A stretch of 64,000 bases of DNA from a candidate division BRC1 bacterium ADurb.Bin183 (lineage in GTDB: Bacteria > Sumerlaeota > Sumerlaeia > MWCT01). The stretch is taken from the NCBI GenBank assembly GCA_002070185.1, contig MWCT01000001.1, forward strand, positions 393,110 through 457,109. Reading direction: 5' to 3'. The notes under the pieces are model-generated. The model was not told the DNA's origin and did no database searches. It was given only the letters and a program-made list of their open reading frames with translations. The position numbers were made by a program, and so were the translations under genes. Shown here in pieces: positions 52,295 to 60,597 of this stretch (its first letter is position 1; the number at the start of each line of letters is the position of its first letter).

Positions 52295-53167
52295 ATGAAA
52301 AATAAAGTCATGCTCATTCTGGGAGTTTCGATATTATTAGTTTGTAATATCAGCTTATCGGAAGAACTGTATATCGAGACACGTTATAAACGAATCACGC
52401 AGGAAATGGAAATTCAGAATCAGGAATCCATTAAACATGAAACAGAAGGAAAATTTGCCATTTCGGATTCATCTAAAAATTTATATGTTTATCAAAACCT
52501 TGCCAATGCCTTTATCGGGGAAATTAATAAGAATAATCCGTTAACGGAAAAAGAGTTGGAACAATTTTTTAATGAAAAATATGCTCCTTTTCTTGACTTA
52601 CATAAATTAAGGGAAGAGGGAACATCAATCACTCTCGCATTAGAATCTTTTTATAATCAAAAAGAGTTGGATGAAGAGTCTTTTTACAATAAAAAGATCA
52701 AACAAACATCGCTCATACGAGTTTTCCCCTCTTTTCAACAATGGAGAAAAATGTTATCCGCTTATCAGTCTCCCAATGGCAAAAAACAAATGAATGTTGT
52801 TAAAGAATTGCAATCTCCGGAACAATACTATAAAGAATATGGTCAATATTACGCGGAGGGGGCATCAATTGAAAAACTACAAAAAAGGATGCTTGAGCAG
52901 AATAACATCAATCTCGACGATTTGAGGAAGAATTTCCAGAGTAAAAATCTTTCACTTAGGGAATTTAGGATTATTGATGATGTCGGTGCTTTGATTACAG
53001 ATGTTGCCTTAATTAGGCGAATAAGGGCAGATTTACAAGGGAACAACCCTGATCGTTTGGAAAATTTCCAAAAATGGCTTTATGAACGCGAGAAAAACAA
53101 TTCTAATCGCTTGAGCAAAGTTGGAATTGATGTTAAAAACTTGGATTTAAGCCCGATATATCCTTAA
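52295..53167 (+). CDS. Secreted protein of unknown function
   Basis: 290 residues; ATG 52295 lies nine bases after AGAGGA. A signal peptide (about 1-22, 'MLILGVSILLVCNISLS') is followed by a wholly helical, charged and Gln/Asn/Glu-rich body ('ITQEMEIQNQESIKHETEG', 'NPLTEKELEQFFNEKYAPF'). I recognise no family. Its helical, AT-rich character and position behind leader copy 2 make it a sister of the 50764 gene in style, but I see no clear sequence similarity between the two. Probably periplasmic or surface-exposed. Confidence 0.65.
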   Translation: MKNKVMLILGVSILLVCNISLSEELYIETRYKRITQEMEIQNQESIKHETEGKFAISDSSKNLYVYQNLANAFIGEINKNNPLTEKELEQFFNEKYAPFLDLHKLREEGTSITLALESFYNQKELDEESFYNKKIKQTSLIRVFPSFQQWRKMLSAYQSPNGKKQMNVVKELQSPEQYYKEYGQYYAEGASIEKLQKRMLEQNNINLDDLRKNFQSKNLSLREFRIIDDVGALITDVALIRRIRADLQGNNPDRLENFQKWLYEREKNNSNRLSKVGIDVKNLDLSPIYP

Positions 53168-53267
53168 GCGTATAAGATATGAACAAATTGTTCATCCGCA
53201 TTTTAAGGGCAATAATAACATCGCAGTCTATGAAAAGGGATGCAAAGGTATTGAATGAAAAATATAA

Positions 53268-53279
53268 GGGAGTACTCCC
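53268..53279. promoter_or_regulatory. Palindrome overlapping the ribosome-binding site of the next gene
   Basis: GGGAGTACTCCC is perfectly self-complementary and ends one base before ATG 53280. Its GGGAG is the only ribosome-binding site candidate. A GGGA/TCCC stem with a GTAC loop could hide it, or the palindrome could be a protein-binding site. Confidence 0.35.
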
Positions 53280-54260
53280 ATGTTAAAAAGAATGGTTGTT
53301 CTTATATCGGTTTTTCTTGTCATAAATATCGCCCTTTATTCACAGGAAAATATTTTAAAAGCGGGCGATATCAACCAGAAGATAGCAACTTATGTTAAAA
53401 ATATTCGCTCCGTTCCCATGAGTTTAACGCTCGATTTTTATCATGAGAAATATTTGGATTATCCGATTATTGAAAATCTTCCGGATAATATGGTGATTGT
53501 TGAAGACCCGCATTCTATCACCCGATTGGGAAAAGATGGACCGGATAAAAAAGGAACACTGAAGTGTCATTTTTCACAAGAATATAACCTTCCGTTTATA
53601 AAAACGACAAAGAAGGTAAAACTAATTATTGGAAACAATATAAATTGCTATCGCACGGAAGAGTTCCATCCTAATGAAACGGAACCTTGCCTCGTTGAAG
53701 CCTTCGACGGGACAAATACTAAGATATTGAATATCGCAGCAAATCAGTCAAACGATAAAACCAAAACAAAACTGGGCAATATATATGATGGTCCAAAATA
53801 TTTGTATCATAGATTTCATCCCATTCTGGCGTGGCTGAGAAAAGATTCTTTGGATGATTCAACCACTATGGAAAAAATGCCCGATGGCAGGCTGAAACTA
53901 TCCAAAACAAATGAAGATAATTCTTCCCAGAGCGCCATCTTATCCCCTGCCGATAACTTTATGATAATGGAAATGAAATCGGAAAGCAAAGATTCTATTA
54001 GCGAAATTACGATAACTCAAACAACAAAAGCGGGAGATTTGACGCTTCCCGCAAATTATGAGGAAAAAAATTATAGAATCGTTGACCAAAAAAAGATTCC
54101 TGCAGACATTGCCATTTATTCAAATATTACATATAAAATACTATCTAATGATGAATGTATGAAGGCATGTAAGTTCGAATTTCCTGAGGGCACAATTATG
54201 GATAAAATGAAATTTCCCTCAACAACGCCGCAATCAAACAGGCAGATACGCCATCAGTGA
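53280..54260 (+). CDS. Secreted beta-rich protein, possibly LolA/LolB-like
   Basis: 326 residues. Signal peptide (about 1-22, 'MVVLISVFLVINIALYS'). The body begins 'INQKIATYVKNIRSVPMSLT', then alternates strands ('TKKVKLIIGNNINCYRT', 'CLVEAFDGTNTKIL', 'SSQSAILSPADNFMIMEMKS'). This resembles outer-membrane lipoprotein carrier-like (DUF1571 or LolA-type) proteins, which read '...LLSPDGKFMIMEM'. The link is weak. It is AT-rich like the two genes before it, and a 113-bp gap separates it from the 52295 gene. It converges with the S74 gene. Confidence 0.6.
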   Translation: MLKRMVVLISVFLVINIALYSQENILKAGDINQKIATYVKNIRSVPMSLTLDFYHEKYLDYPIIENLPDNMVIVEDPHSITRLGKDGPDKKGTLKCHFSQEYNLPFIKTTKKVKLIIGNNINCYRTEEFHPNETEPCLVEAFDGTNTKILNIAANQSNDKTKTKLGNIYDGPKYLYHRFHPILAWLRKDSLDDSTTMEKMPDGRLKLSKTNEDNSSQSAILSPADNFMIMEMKSESKDSISEITITQTTKAGDLTLPANYEEKNYRIVDQKKIPADIAIYSNITYKILSNDECMKACKFEFPEGTIMDKMKFPSTTPQSNRQIRHQ

Positions 54261-54317
54261 TAAAACAGGGCTTTTCGCCTTTTCCAATCGTTCCTTTCCA
54301 TATCGGCAGTTTGCGTG

Positions 54318-55712
54318 TTAATCTTTTGTTTTTTGCATGGCGGATTCGAGAGCCGCTAAACGAGCTTCTAAAGAGTCAATCTGTTTTTGCTGATTGGCAT
54401 TTTGCTCTTTCAGAAAAAGAATTTCCGCTTTTTTGTTTATGAGTTTTTGGTTCAATTCCTGAATTGCCGCGGCTGCGTAAATGGTTAGCGGATAAGCATC
54501 CACTTGAAGAATCTCCCCGCCGTCGGCAAGCGTCTCGCCGCTGCCTTTGACATAATCCGGGAAAACTTCGGCGAACTCCTGCGCGATGACGTTCATGTAA
54601 CGTCGAGGCTCAATCTCAGGATGCTCTGCGAGATATTCCTTCGTATATTCAAAATCCACGAGCCGCACCTTTTCAAGCGTCTCAAGCGCGTTTTCAATAT
54701 TTTTTACATCGGTTTTGATGCGGGCATCGGAGTTGGCGAGCCAATTGCCGGCGGTGGATTTTGATGCGGCGCCTTCAACCTCGAGCATGTTGGTGGTTGC
54801 TGTGCGTCCAATGCCAACCTTGCGCTGGAAGTAGTTGTCGCTGCCAGGGACTCCAGTGAAATAGGAAGCGAATCCGATTGGGCTATTTGTGTGGCCTGCG
54901 ACGCCGGCGTTGACGCCTGAGCTGGCGTCTGCCAGTCCAAAAATAGCGCAGCCATCCGTGCTATAGTTTTCGAATCGTCCGCCGTATGTGATTCCCGAAC
55001 CGGACGATGCCTTGCCATAGATTCCACGTCCTGCATTGCTCGCCGCCTCAAAATAGCCGCCGTATGTGATTCCCAAACTGGACGATGCCTTGCCATAGAT
55101 TCCACGTCCTGTATCGCTCTCCGCCACAAAATAGCCGCCATAGCTGGGAGCCGTGCCTTGTACGGCGCTTCCGCCACTGGAGTTCCTTGAAACATTCAAC
55201 CCCGTATTCTCACCTGTGATGTTCAACATTCCGGTCATCGTGTCGCCGGTGGTGTTGACCCAATTGTCCGTTGCGGCGGGCATAAAGGCAGAGGCGTGCT
55301 GTCCGCCCAGCTGGGCTGAGTCGTGGCTGTAAAGGGCATAAGGACCTGCCGTGATTTTTTGCCGCGGCGCAAGCTTTGTATAGCCCGAGCGGTCGGCGTT
55401 TGAGACGCTGCCCGGACGCACGCTGATTTCGAGCCAGCGATCCGAACCCTTGAACCAGGAACTACCGAAATCCAATTCAGCGGAAAACAAACCGTTTGCC
55501 ACCGCAAGATCGTCCACATAAATCGGATTGGACGCCTCCCCTCCCGAGGCGGCGGTAAAAAGTAAAAAACACAGGTCGTATGTGCCATTGGCGGGATTGG
55601 CGCCATCCTTCAGTTGACCCTGATAAGTGAAAGAGGTGGATTGAGCGGCAAGATGAGCGCAGAAAAGCATCATGCAAACACAACCAATACAAACCATAAT
55701 AATTTTTGTCAT
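54318..55712 (-). CDS. Secreted protein with C-terminal peptidase S74 (endosialidase chaperone) domain
   Basis: 464 residues. Signal peptide (about 1-23) is followed by 'FTYQGQLKDGANPANGTYDL', a beta domain common in PVC-group secreted proteins. The middle (about 180-290) has glycine-rich repeats around 'GRGIYGKASS..GITYGG' that suit a trimeric beta-helix or fibre. The C-terminal part 'NSDARIKTDVKNIENALETL', 'LVDFEYTKEYLAEHPE' and 'VIAQEFAEVFPDYV' is the S74 intramolecular chaperone, which trimerises the fibre and cleaves itself off; Ser of 'NSDARIK' is the expected nucleophile. A coiled coil ends it. Likely a surface fibre or adhesin of cellular, not phage, use, since no phage genes surround it. 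Confidence 0.92.
   Translation of the reverse strand: MTKIIMVCIGCVCMMLFCAHLAAQSTSFTYQGQLKDGANPANGTYDLCFLLFTAASGGEASNPIYVDDLAVANGLFSAELDFGSSWFKGSDRWLEISVRPGSVSNADRSGYTKLAPRQKITAGPYALYSHDSAQLGGQHASAFMPAATDNWVNTTGDTMTGMLNITGENTGLNVSRNSSGGSAVQGTAPSYGGYFVAESDTGRGIYGKASSSLGITYGGYFEAASNAGRGIYGKASSGSGITYGGRFENYSTDGCAIFGLADASSGVNAGVAGHTNSPIGFASYFTGVPGSDNYFQRKVGIGRTATTNMLEVEGAASKSTAGNWLANSDARIKTDVKNIENALETLEKVRLVDFEYTKEYLAEHPEIEPRRYMNVIAQEFAEVFPDYVKGSGETLADGGEILQVDAYPLTIYAAAAIQELNQKLINKKAEILFLKEQNANQQKQIDSLEARLAALESAMQKTKD
54979..55134 (-). repeat. Two 78-bp tandem repeats in the S74 gene
   Basis: Units 54979-55056 and 55057-55134 each encode 26 residues of the form 'GYFEAASNAGRGIYGKASSG' plus 'SGITYG'. 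A third, partial unit continues beyond 55134. They keep the reading frame and are nearly identical in DNA, which suggests recent copy-number change in the fibre region. Confidence 0.8.
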
Positions 55713-56117
55713 AATAACGTCTCCTTTTATTCTTTATAATGGATTGAGTAAATCGAAAAAAAATGAGGTGTCAACATGAATCGGAAACTTATATGCGCGC
55801 ATTTGGGAAACAATGGGGATTCATGATAAGGAGAGGTTAAGGAGAAAAAAGTTCTCCTGACGATTTTTACTTTTTTGGCGAAATCGTTATGATTTACGCC
55901 TTTGGTTCTCCATGGTTTTCAAAACCCTGACTTTGATGAATGCGTATTCGGTTGGTTTCGACAATCCATAATCTTTTTTGTAATGGGAAAATCCCGATGT
56001 TGTTAATGATGTTTTGGATAAGACTCTGAAGCGCTTTGATTCTGGGGTTTTGAAACAATTAGAGCCAATCCCCTCGATTGGCTCTAATTGCTGACTCTGA
56101 TTTTTTTCCCTTATTAA
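55713..56117. other. Gene-free region with two hairpins
   Basis: No gene found. It contains the S74 gene promoter region at its left end, a small hairpin AGGAGAA/TTCTCCT at 55840-55858 (5-base loop), and the long hairpin at 56056-56090 described separately. Confidence 0.6.
56056..56090 (-). terminator. Strong 15-bp hairpin after the double-GNAT gene
   Basis: CAATTAGAGCCAATC and GATTGGCTCTAATTG pair perfectly around a 5-base loop (CCCTC on the plus strand). It lies 27 bases after the minus-strand stop at 56118. No uninterrupted T-run follows directly on the minus strand (it reads TTTCAAAACC); on the plus strand a seven-T run lies 11 bases beyond. The stem is strong enough to act as a terminator or to protect the 3' end of the transcript. 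Confidence 0.6.
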
Positions 56118-57059
56118 CTAAATTATCTTTTTCATAATCGCCATGCGGCGGGTGATGGTGAAACCCAGACGTCCATAAACGCCTTTCGCTGCGCGCTCGC
56201 CCGTCCACAAAACCCATGCGCAATGATACCCTTTGATGCGCATTTGATAAAGCGTTTTGGCGAGCAGCACCGAGCCGATGCCTATGCCCTGATAAGCGTC
56301 CGAAACGCCGAAAGGTCCAAAGTGGTCCCCCTCATATTGGCAGAAGCCGATGATTTTCCCTTTGTCAATTGCGATGATGATGCAATCCTCTCCATAGAGT
56401 CCCCGCGTGAGGTCAATCAGATTCCGCCGCGCATCCTCCAGCCACGGACCCGGCATCAGCGTTCCTTGAAATTCGAGGTAGTTGAGCAAATCTTCGCGGC
56501 GATAGAGCCGCACTTCGATGCCTTCCGCAAGGAGCGCCTTTTCTTTTTCTAAAACCTCTTTTGCAATCGTGAACTTGGAGATGGGGGCATCCATAGCGAT
56601 TGCCTCGCTGTATTCGACAAATCCGTATTTCTGGAAAAGCCGGACGCCGTCCGCATAAGCCTCTTTGTCAATACCGGGGACGAAATAGTTTGGCGTATAG
56701 GGTGCAATCAGGATTTGTTTGCGTCCTTTTTGCTTGAACCACTCGATTGAATTTTCGAGCAGCGCAGAGCCGATGCCGCGTTTGCGGAAATCCGGATGGA
56801 CGCCGAACGCCGTGATGAATCCGTCATCAGGGCGCATTCCCACGTTTTCGATGGGACGCCGCAGCGCCAGTCTTAAAGCAAATCCCGACAGACGTCCGCC
56901 TTTTTCCGCAACGACAAGACTGTCCTGTTCGCGGTTGACGTCCAGCAAAACCTTGCGTTCGAACAAATTCAACGTGATGGCGTCCAGAGGCAGCGCCGCC
57001 GCCCAGAGCGCGAGCATTTCTTGCGTGTCATTTCCTGTGAACGGACGAATATTAGCCAT
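56118..57059 (-). CDS. Protein with two GNAT acetyltransferase domains
   Basis: 313 residues from ATG 57059, eight bases after AAGGAG; the frame extends upstream without need. The first GNAT domain (about 1-150) has the acetyl-CoA loop 'HPDFRKRGIGSALLENSIEW'. The second (about 160-313) has 'DAYQGIGIGSVLLAKTLYQM' and 'CAWVLWTGERAAKGVYGRLG'. Tandem GNAT proteins of this length are common, often with one catalytic and one substrate-binding half. The acceptor is unknown. Followed by a strong hairpin. Confidence 0.9.
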   Translation of the reverse strand: MANIRPFTGNDTQEMLALWAAALPLDAITLNLFERKVLLDVNREQDSLVVAEKGGRLSGFALRLALRRPIENVGMRPDDGFITAFGVHPDFRKRGIGSALLENSIEWFKQKGRKQILIAPYTPNYFVPGIDKEAYADGVRLFQKYGFVEYSEAIAMDAPISKFTIAKEVLEKEKALLAEGIEVRLYRREDLLNYLEFQGTLMPGPWLEDARRNLIDLTRGLYGEDCIIIAIDKGKIIGFCQYEGDHFGPFGVSDAYQGIGIGSVLLAKTLYQMRIKGYHCAWVLWTGERAAKGVYGRLGFTITRRMAIMKKII

Positions 57060-57139
57060 GTTCAAAACTCCTTTAATCGCATAGATTAAACGACTCCCTA
57101 CGGCGGTTGGTTGAATCATTCAATAAAAATGTTCGCGTC

Positions 57140-57769
57140 TTAAAATTTTATTGCTATTTCCCTTGCGCGGTTTTGAGCCGCGTCCAATTGCTCTTTCATT
57201 ATCTCTCTGCCGCGGGCGTCCATCGGTTGGGCGTTAATGAAGGTTATATCGGTCACGCCCACAAACCCGAATATTGTGCGGAGATATGGTTCCTGATAGT
57301 CAAGCGCGCAGATGGGGCTTTCGGGAGTATAATCGCCGCCGCGGCTTGTTATCACAACCATCTTTCTGCCTTTGGCAAGTCCATCAACGCCCTGTGCTGT
57401 GTATCGGAAAAGATATTGCGGTTGAGCAATCACATCAATATAATGCTTGAGGCGATAGGGAATGCTAAAATTCCACATAGGCGTGGATATGAGATAGGCA
57501 TCGGCGGAAAGAAAGCGGTTGATATGCTGTTTGATTTCAAGCCAAGAGGGTTTTAATATATCCGAAATCTCGCCGTCCGCCATCAGCAGATATTTCCCGT
57601 CTGTGACATCGCGGGTAATTTCCGGCAACGGCTCCGCGAAAACATCAAGAGTTTCCACAGTCCAATCGGGATGCGTCTCGTTGAATTTTTCTAAAAAGGC
57701 GGAGGCGACAATAAGAGTGCGGGATTTTTCGCCCCGCATGGCAGCGCAAATATGAAGCAGTTTTTTCAT
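57140..57769 (-). CDS. FMN-dependent NADH-azoreductase/quinone reductase-like flavoprotein
   Basis: 209 residues, normal for AzoR. Flavodoxin-like fold: 'ICAAMRGEKSRTLIVASAFL' (phosphate loop region), 'DAYLISTPMWNFSIPYRLKH' and 'ITSRGGDYTPESP' match the FMN-binding loops of AzoR/NAD(P)H quinone oxidoreductases. It should reduce quinones or azo compounds with NADH, protecting against electrophiles. Start ATG follows GGAGGTTG about 6 bases upstream. The GNAT gene follows on the same strand after an 80-bp gap. Confidence 0.9.
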   Translation of the reverse strand: MKKLLHICAAMRGEKSRTLIVASAFLEKFNETHPDWTVETLDVFAEPLPEITRDVTDGKYLLMADGEISDILKPSWLEIKQHINRFLSADAYLISTPMWNFSIPYRLKHYIDVIAQPQYLFRYTAQGVDGLAKGRKMVVITSRGGDYTPESPICALDYQEPYLRTIFGFVGVTDITFINAQPMDARGREIMKEQLDAAQNRAREIAIKF

Positions 57770-58106
57770 TTTTCAACCTCCATGCTTATAAATATTAAGG
57801 TATTACGCATGATGTTTGAACCGCAAGAGTTTTTTATAATGTATAAAAAGGGCGAGATTGCTTAATATCCTGCATCAATTTCTAATTGTTTCAGGTCTAT
57901 GTTCATGCACATCGGCGCGGCTGGATTGGCGAAGGTAAAAAACTTAACTTCGCAAGCTTCTTTTGCAAACGCTTCAAATGCCGCAAACCGACAAAAAATT
58001 TTTGATGATTGGGCAAAACTGCGCCCGCTTCATTCGTAAATATTAATATTGATATTGCCCGCGCTTTTGCTACTTTGAAATACATATTTGGTAATATGAC
58101 GCCAAC
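57770..58106. other. Gene-free divergent region, 337 bp
   Basis: It separates the azoreductase-like gene (minus) from the membrane gene at 58107 (plus). It is AT-rich near 57780-57850 and 58040-58090, consistent with two divergent promoters. A 60-codon minus frame at 57903-58085 lacks a ribosome-binding site and family resemblance. Confidence 0.5.
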
Positions 58107-59408
58107 ATGAAAAAAATGTTATTCGAAAAACCATCAGCGCAAATAATTATCATCGTTCTTTTGGGCGGAATGCTCTTGGCTGCCCCTTTTGGGAAATTCA
58201 TCCTGCCCTTTGTCGTTCTGGGCGCGGCGCTTGCCGCCATTTTATATGGACATCCCGAACAGCGGAAATTTCTCGTTCGCTGGATGCTTGCCGCCCTTGC
58301 CGCGCGCCTCCTTTTTTTGGCAATCGTTCAATTTGCCCCTGTAACCCGCGAGCCCTTTCCATTCTTTTTCCTTGATGACCAATCGTATCACAGATGGTCG
58401 AAAGAAATCGCCCAAAGGTGGCATCAGGGGGAGATGCCGCGCGTCTGGACTGATGCCGAAGTCGGCACGCTCCAGACCGGTTATTATTATTTTATTTCCG
58501 GAATTTATTATGTTATGGGCGCGAATCCCATTTTCCCGCTTTTGCTCAATTCCCTCTTCGGCTCTCTTTTGTGCCTGTTGGTTTTCCGTTTGGCGGAGCT
58601 GCTGCTCGATGACAGGGCAGCCCGCTGGTCTATGATTTTGTGCGCCGTAAATCCCGTGTTCTGGTTCTGGTCATCCTTCCTTTTAAAAGATACCCTGCTG
58701 GTGGTATTTTTCGTCCTTGCCTATGTGCTTTACCTCGAATGGCGGCGCAAAAAAAATCCCATCATTTTTGCGGCGCTTTTGCCGACGGCATATTTTCTTT
58801 TTTTAATCCGCGTCCCGTCTTTGATGGTTGTTCTGGCTGCCATCTTCATCTATGAGCTGCTTGAGAGTCCGCGAAAAGGTTTGCTTTTAGTGCTGGCGGG
58901 GACAGGGGCGGCTCTTGCCGTTGCGGGGCGCGCTATTAATCTGGCGCGCGATGTGGAGGATCAAATCATCTACTCATTTTTGAACGCCCTGCCGGATGCG
59001 GGGCTGACGTATCGCGGTGCGTTGAAATATCTGGCGCGCGGAGTGCCGAGATTGTTTCTTGCGCCCTACGGCTGGGTGTTTGCTCATTATTTCACGCCGT
59101 TTTATTTCCTCTATATCGGACAGTGGTTTTTTTATCTGTATCTCTTTCCCCACGCCTTGGCGGGTTACATCCGCCTCATTGGCGAAAACAGGCGCACGGC
59201 TTTGTGGCTGATTATTCCCGTTGTCATCAAATGCTATTTGTATTTGCTGACGGAATTGTCGGCGCGGCACATGCTGGAGCTGATGCCGCTTTTCACTGTC
59301 GCCGCCGCTTATGCACTGCGCCGTCCGCTCACGCAAAGGTTCATGCTTCTATACTACATCAGCCTTGTGGCTTTCATGCTTCTCCATTTGTTGACTTTGG
59401 TGTTATAA
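58107..59408 (+). CDS. GT39-like membrane protein
   Basis: 433 residues with about ten membrane helices. After the second helix a periplasmic loop carries 'FFLDDQSYHRWSKEIAQRW'; the Asp pair is the expected GT-C catalytic motif. 'WSMILCAVNPVFWFWSSFLL' and 'FLIRVPSLMVVLAAIF' are typical helices of the PMT_2/dolichyl-phosphate-mannose transferase superfamily. Acceptor unknown; possibly glycolipid or protein glycosylation with the GT4 enzyme encoded next door. Its last 6 bases overlap the convergent GT4 gene. Confidence 0.78.
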   Translation: MKKMLFEKPSAQIIIIVLLGGMLLAAPFGKFILPFVVLGAALAAILYGHPEQRKFLVRWMLAALAARLLFLAIVQFAPVTREPFPFFFLDDQSYHRWSKEIAQRWHQGEMPRVWTDAEVGTLQTGYYYFISGIYYVMGANPIFPLLLNSLFGSLLCLLVFRLAELLLDDRAARWSMILCAVNPVFWFWSSFLLKDTLLVVFFVLAYVLYLEWRRKKNPIIFAALLPTAYFLFLIRVPSLMVVLAAIFIYELLESPRKGLLLVLAGTGAALAVAGRAINLARDVEDQIIYSFLNALPDAGLTYRGALKYLARGVPRLFLAPYGWVFAHYFTPFYFLYIGQWFFYLYLFPHALAGYIRLIGENRRTALWLIIPVVIKCYLYLLTELSARHMLELMPLFTVAAAYALRRPLTQRFMLLYYISLVAFMLLHLLTLVL

Positions 59409-60554
59409 TTTTTTGCTTTGAATTGTTTCGCGATAAAGGTCTTCCATTTTTCGCGAGCAGACCTCCCAGTTATCATTATGGCGGATGATGTCCCAGTTTT
59501 GGGCGGATGCCATCTTGCGCCATGCCGGATTTTTCAAGGCAAAAACCGTCTTATCCGCAATTGAACGGGAATCGCCGATGCGAATATACAAACCGTTGCC
59601 GCCGTCTGTGATTCGCTCGCGATAGGCGTCCAGAGCGGAAACAACAGGCGCGGCGCCGCATGCCATCCCTTCCAAAATAGAGATGGAGAGCATATCCGAG
59701 CGGGTCGCCGAGATAAACACATCCGCCAGATTCAAAAGCAGCGCCATCCGCTCCGCCGTCACTTTTTCCTCGATGAAATGCGTTCTATCGTTTAAGCCGC
59801 ACCGCCCGACAATCTGCCTCATTTCGTTCAGATAATCCTGCGTTCCCGACCCGCGGAGGATGATGAAATGCGCCTTGGGAACTTCACCCGCGATAAGCGG
59901 CAGGGCGTTGATAATGTCCCGTCCTCCCCAATATTCCGCCAGCGTCCGGTTGCTGATGACAATCGGCGCATCCTGCGGTATAGCGAGTTCGTTCCGTATC
60001 ATTTGCGCCTCGTTTTTTTTATACGGATGGAAAATATTCAAATCAATGCCCCATGAAAATCCCTTCGATTTTTCTTCCGGAATGCCGAATACGGTTTTCA
60101 AATAATGTCCCAGCCCCGGATAATTTGTGGTGATGCGCGTAGCTGCTCGCAAACCCGATGTCACAAGAAACCGCGCAATCCGCGATTGAAACGGGTCAAA
60201 GAAAATATCGTTTCCCCACGGCGTCAGAATCTTGGGGTAATTGCCGCATCGCGCCAGCGCGAAGCCATACGCCCGCGCCTCCATTGCATGGACGATGTCC
60301 GGCTTGAAACGGGCGACTTCTTTCCGATATGGAATCCATTTGAACGAATCATTGCCATAGGGTTTTGGGTATATCTTAAATGCGACGATTGTCGTTAGAA
60401 GGTTCATTTGCGGGTTAATCACCCGTACGCCAGCAATCTCCTCCTGCGCCGCGGAATCCGATAGCACAAGCACCTCGTGCCCCAGCCCCGCAAAGTGGCG
60501 AACCCATCGCTGGGAGTGTGGATTATTCACCTCAAGGAGATAGCAGATTTTCAT
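59403..60554 (-). CDS. GT4-family glycosyltransferase
   Basis: 383 residues from ATG 60554, which gives MKICYLLEVNNPHSQRWVRH; an upstream ATG at 60569 is possible. GT-B fold: N-terminal domain with 'HSQRWVRHFAGLGHEVLVLS' and C-terminal domain with 'NRTLAEYWGGRDIINALPLI' and the E-x7-E motif in 'SILEGMACGAAPVVSALDAY'. It transfers a sugar from a nucleotide sugar to a lipid-linked or surface glycan in the cytosol. Neighbours: the C1B-type peptidase gene lies upstream on the same strand (43-bp gap), and the GT39-like gene converges. Confidence 0.93.
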   Translation of the reverse strand: MKICYLLEVNNPHSQRWVRHFAGLGHEVLVLSDSAAQEEIAGVRVINPQMNLLTTIVAFKIYPKPYGNDSFKWIPYRKEVARFKPDIVHAMEARAYGFALARCGNYPKILTPWGNDIFFDPFQSRIARFLVTSGLRAATRITTNYPGLGHYLKTVFGIPEEKSKGFSWGIDLNIFHPYKKNEAQMIRNELAIPQDAPIVISNRTLAEYWGGRDIINALPLIAGEVPKAHFIILRGSGTQDYLNEMRQIVGRCGLNDRTHFIEEKVTAERMALLLNLADVFISATRSDMLSISILEGMACGAAPVVSALDAYRERITDGGNGLYIRIGDSRSIADKTVFALKNPAWRKMASAQNWDIIRHNDNWEVCSRKMEDLYRETIQSKKL

Positions 60555-60597
60555 AATCCGCCCCACCATTTATTAACAACTGGCAACGAATAACCGC

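Noticed and set aside
53181-53193. GAACAAATTGTTC, similar to a Gram-positive LexA box
   Set aside because: The centre is five bases rather than four, and neighbouring genes have no link to DNA repair.
54318-55712. Prophage tail fibre, because of the S74 domain
   Set aside because: There is a signal peptide and no phage structural, lysis or integrase gene in the surroundings.
57903-58085. 60-codon minus-strand frame in the divergent gap
   Set aside because: No start signal, no family pattern, and AT-rich promoter-like surroundings.
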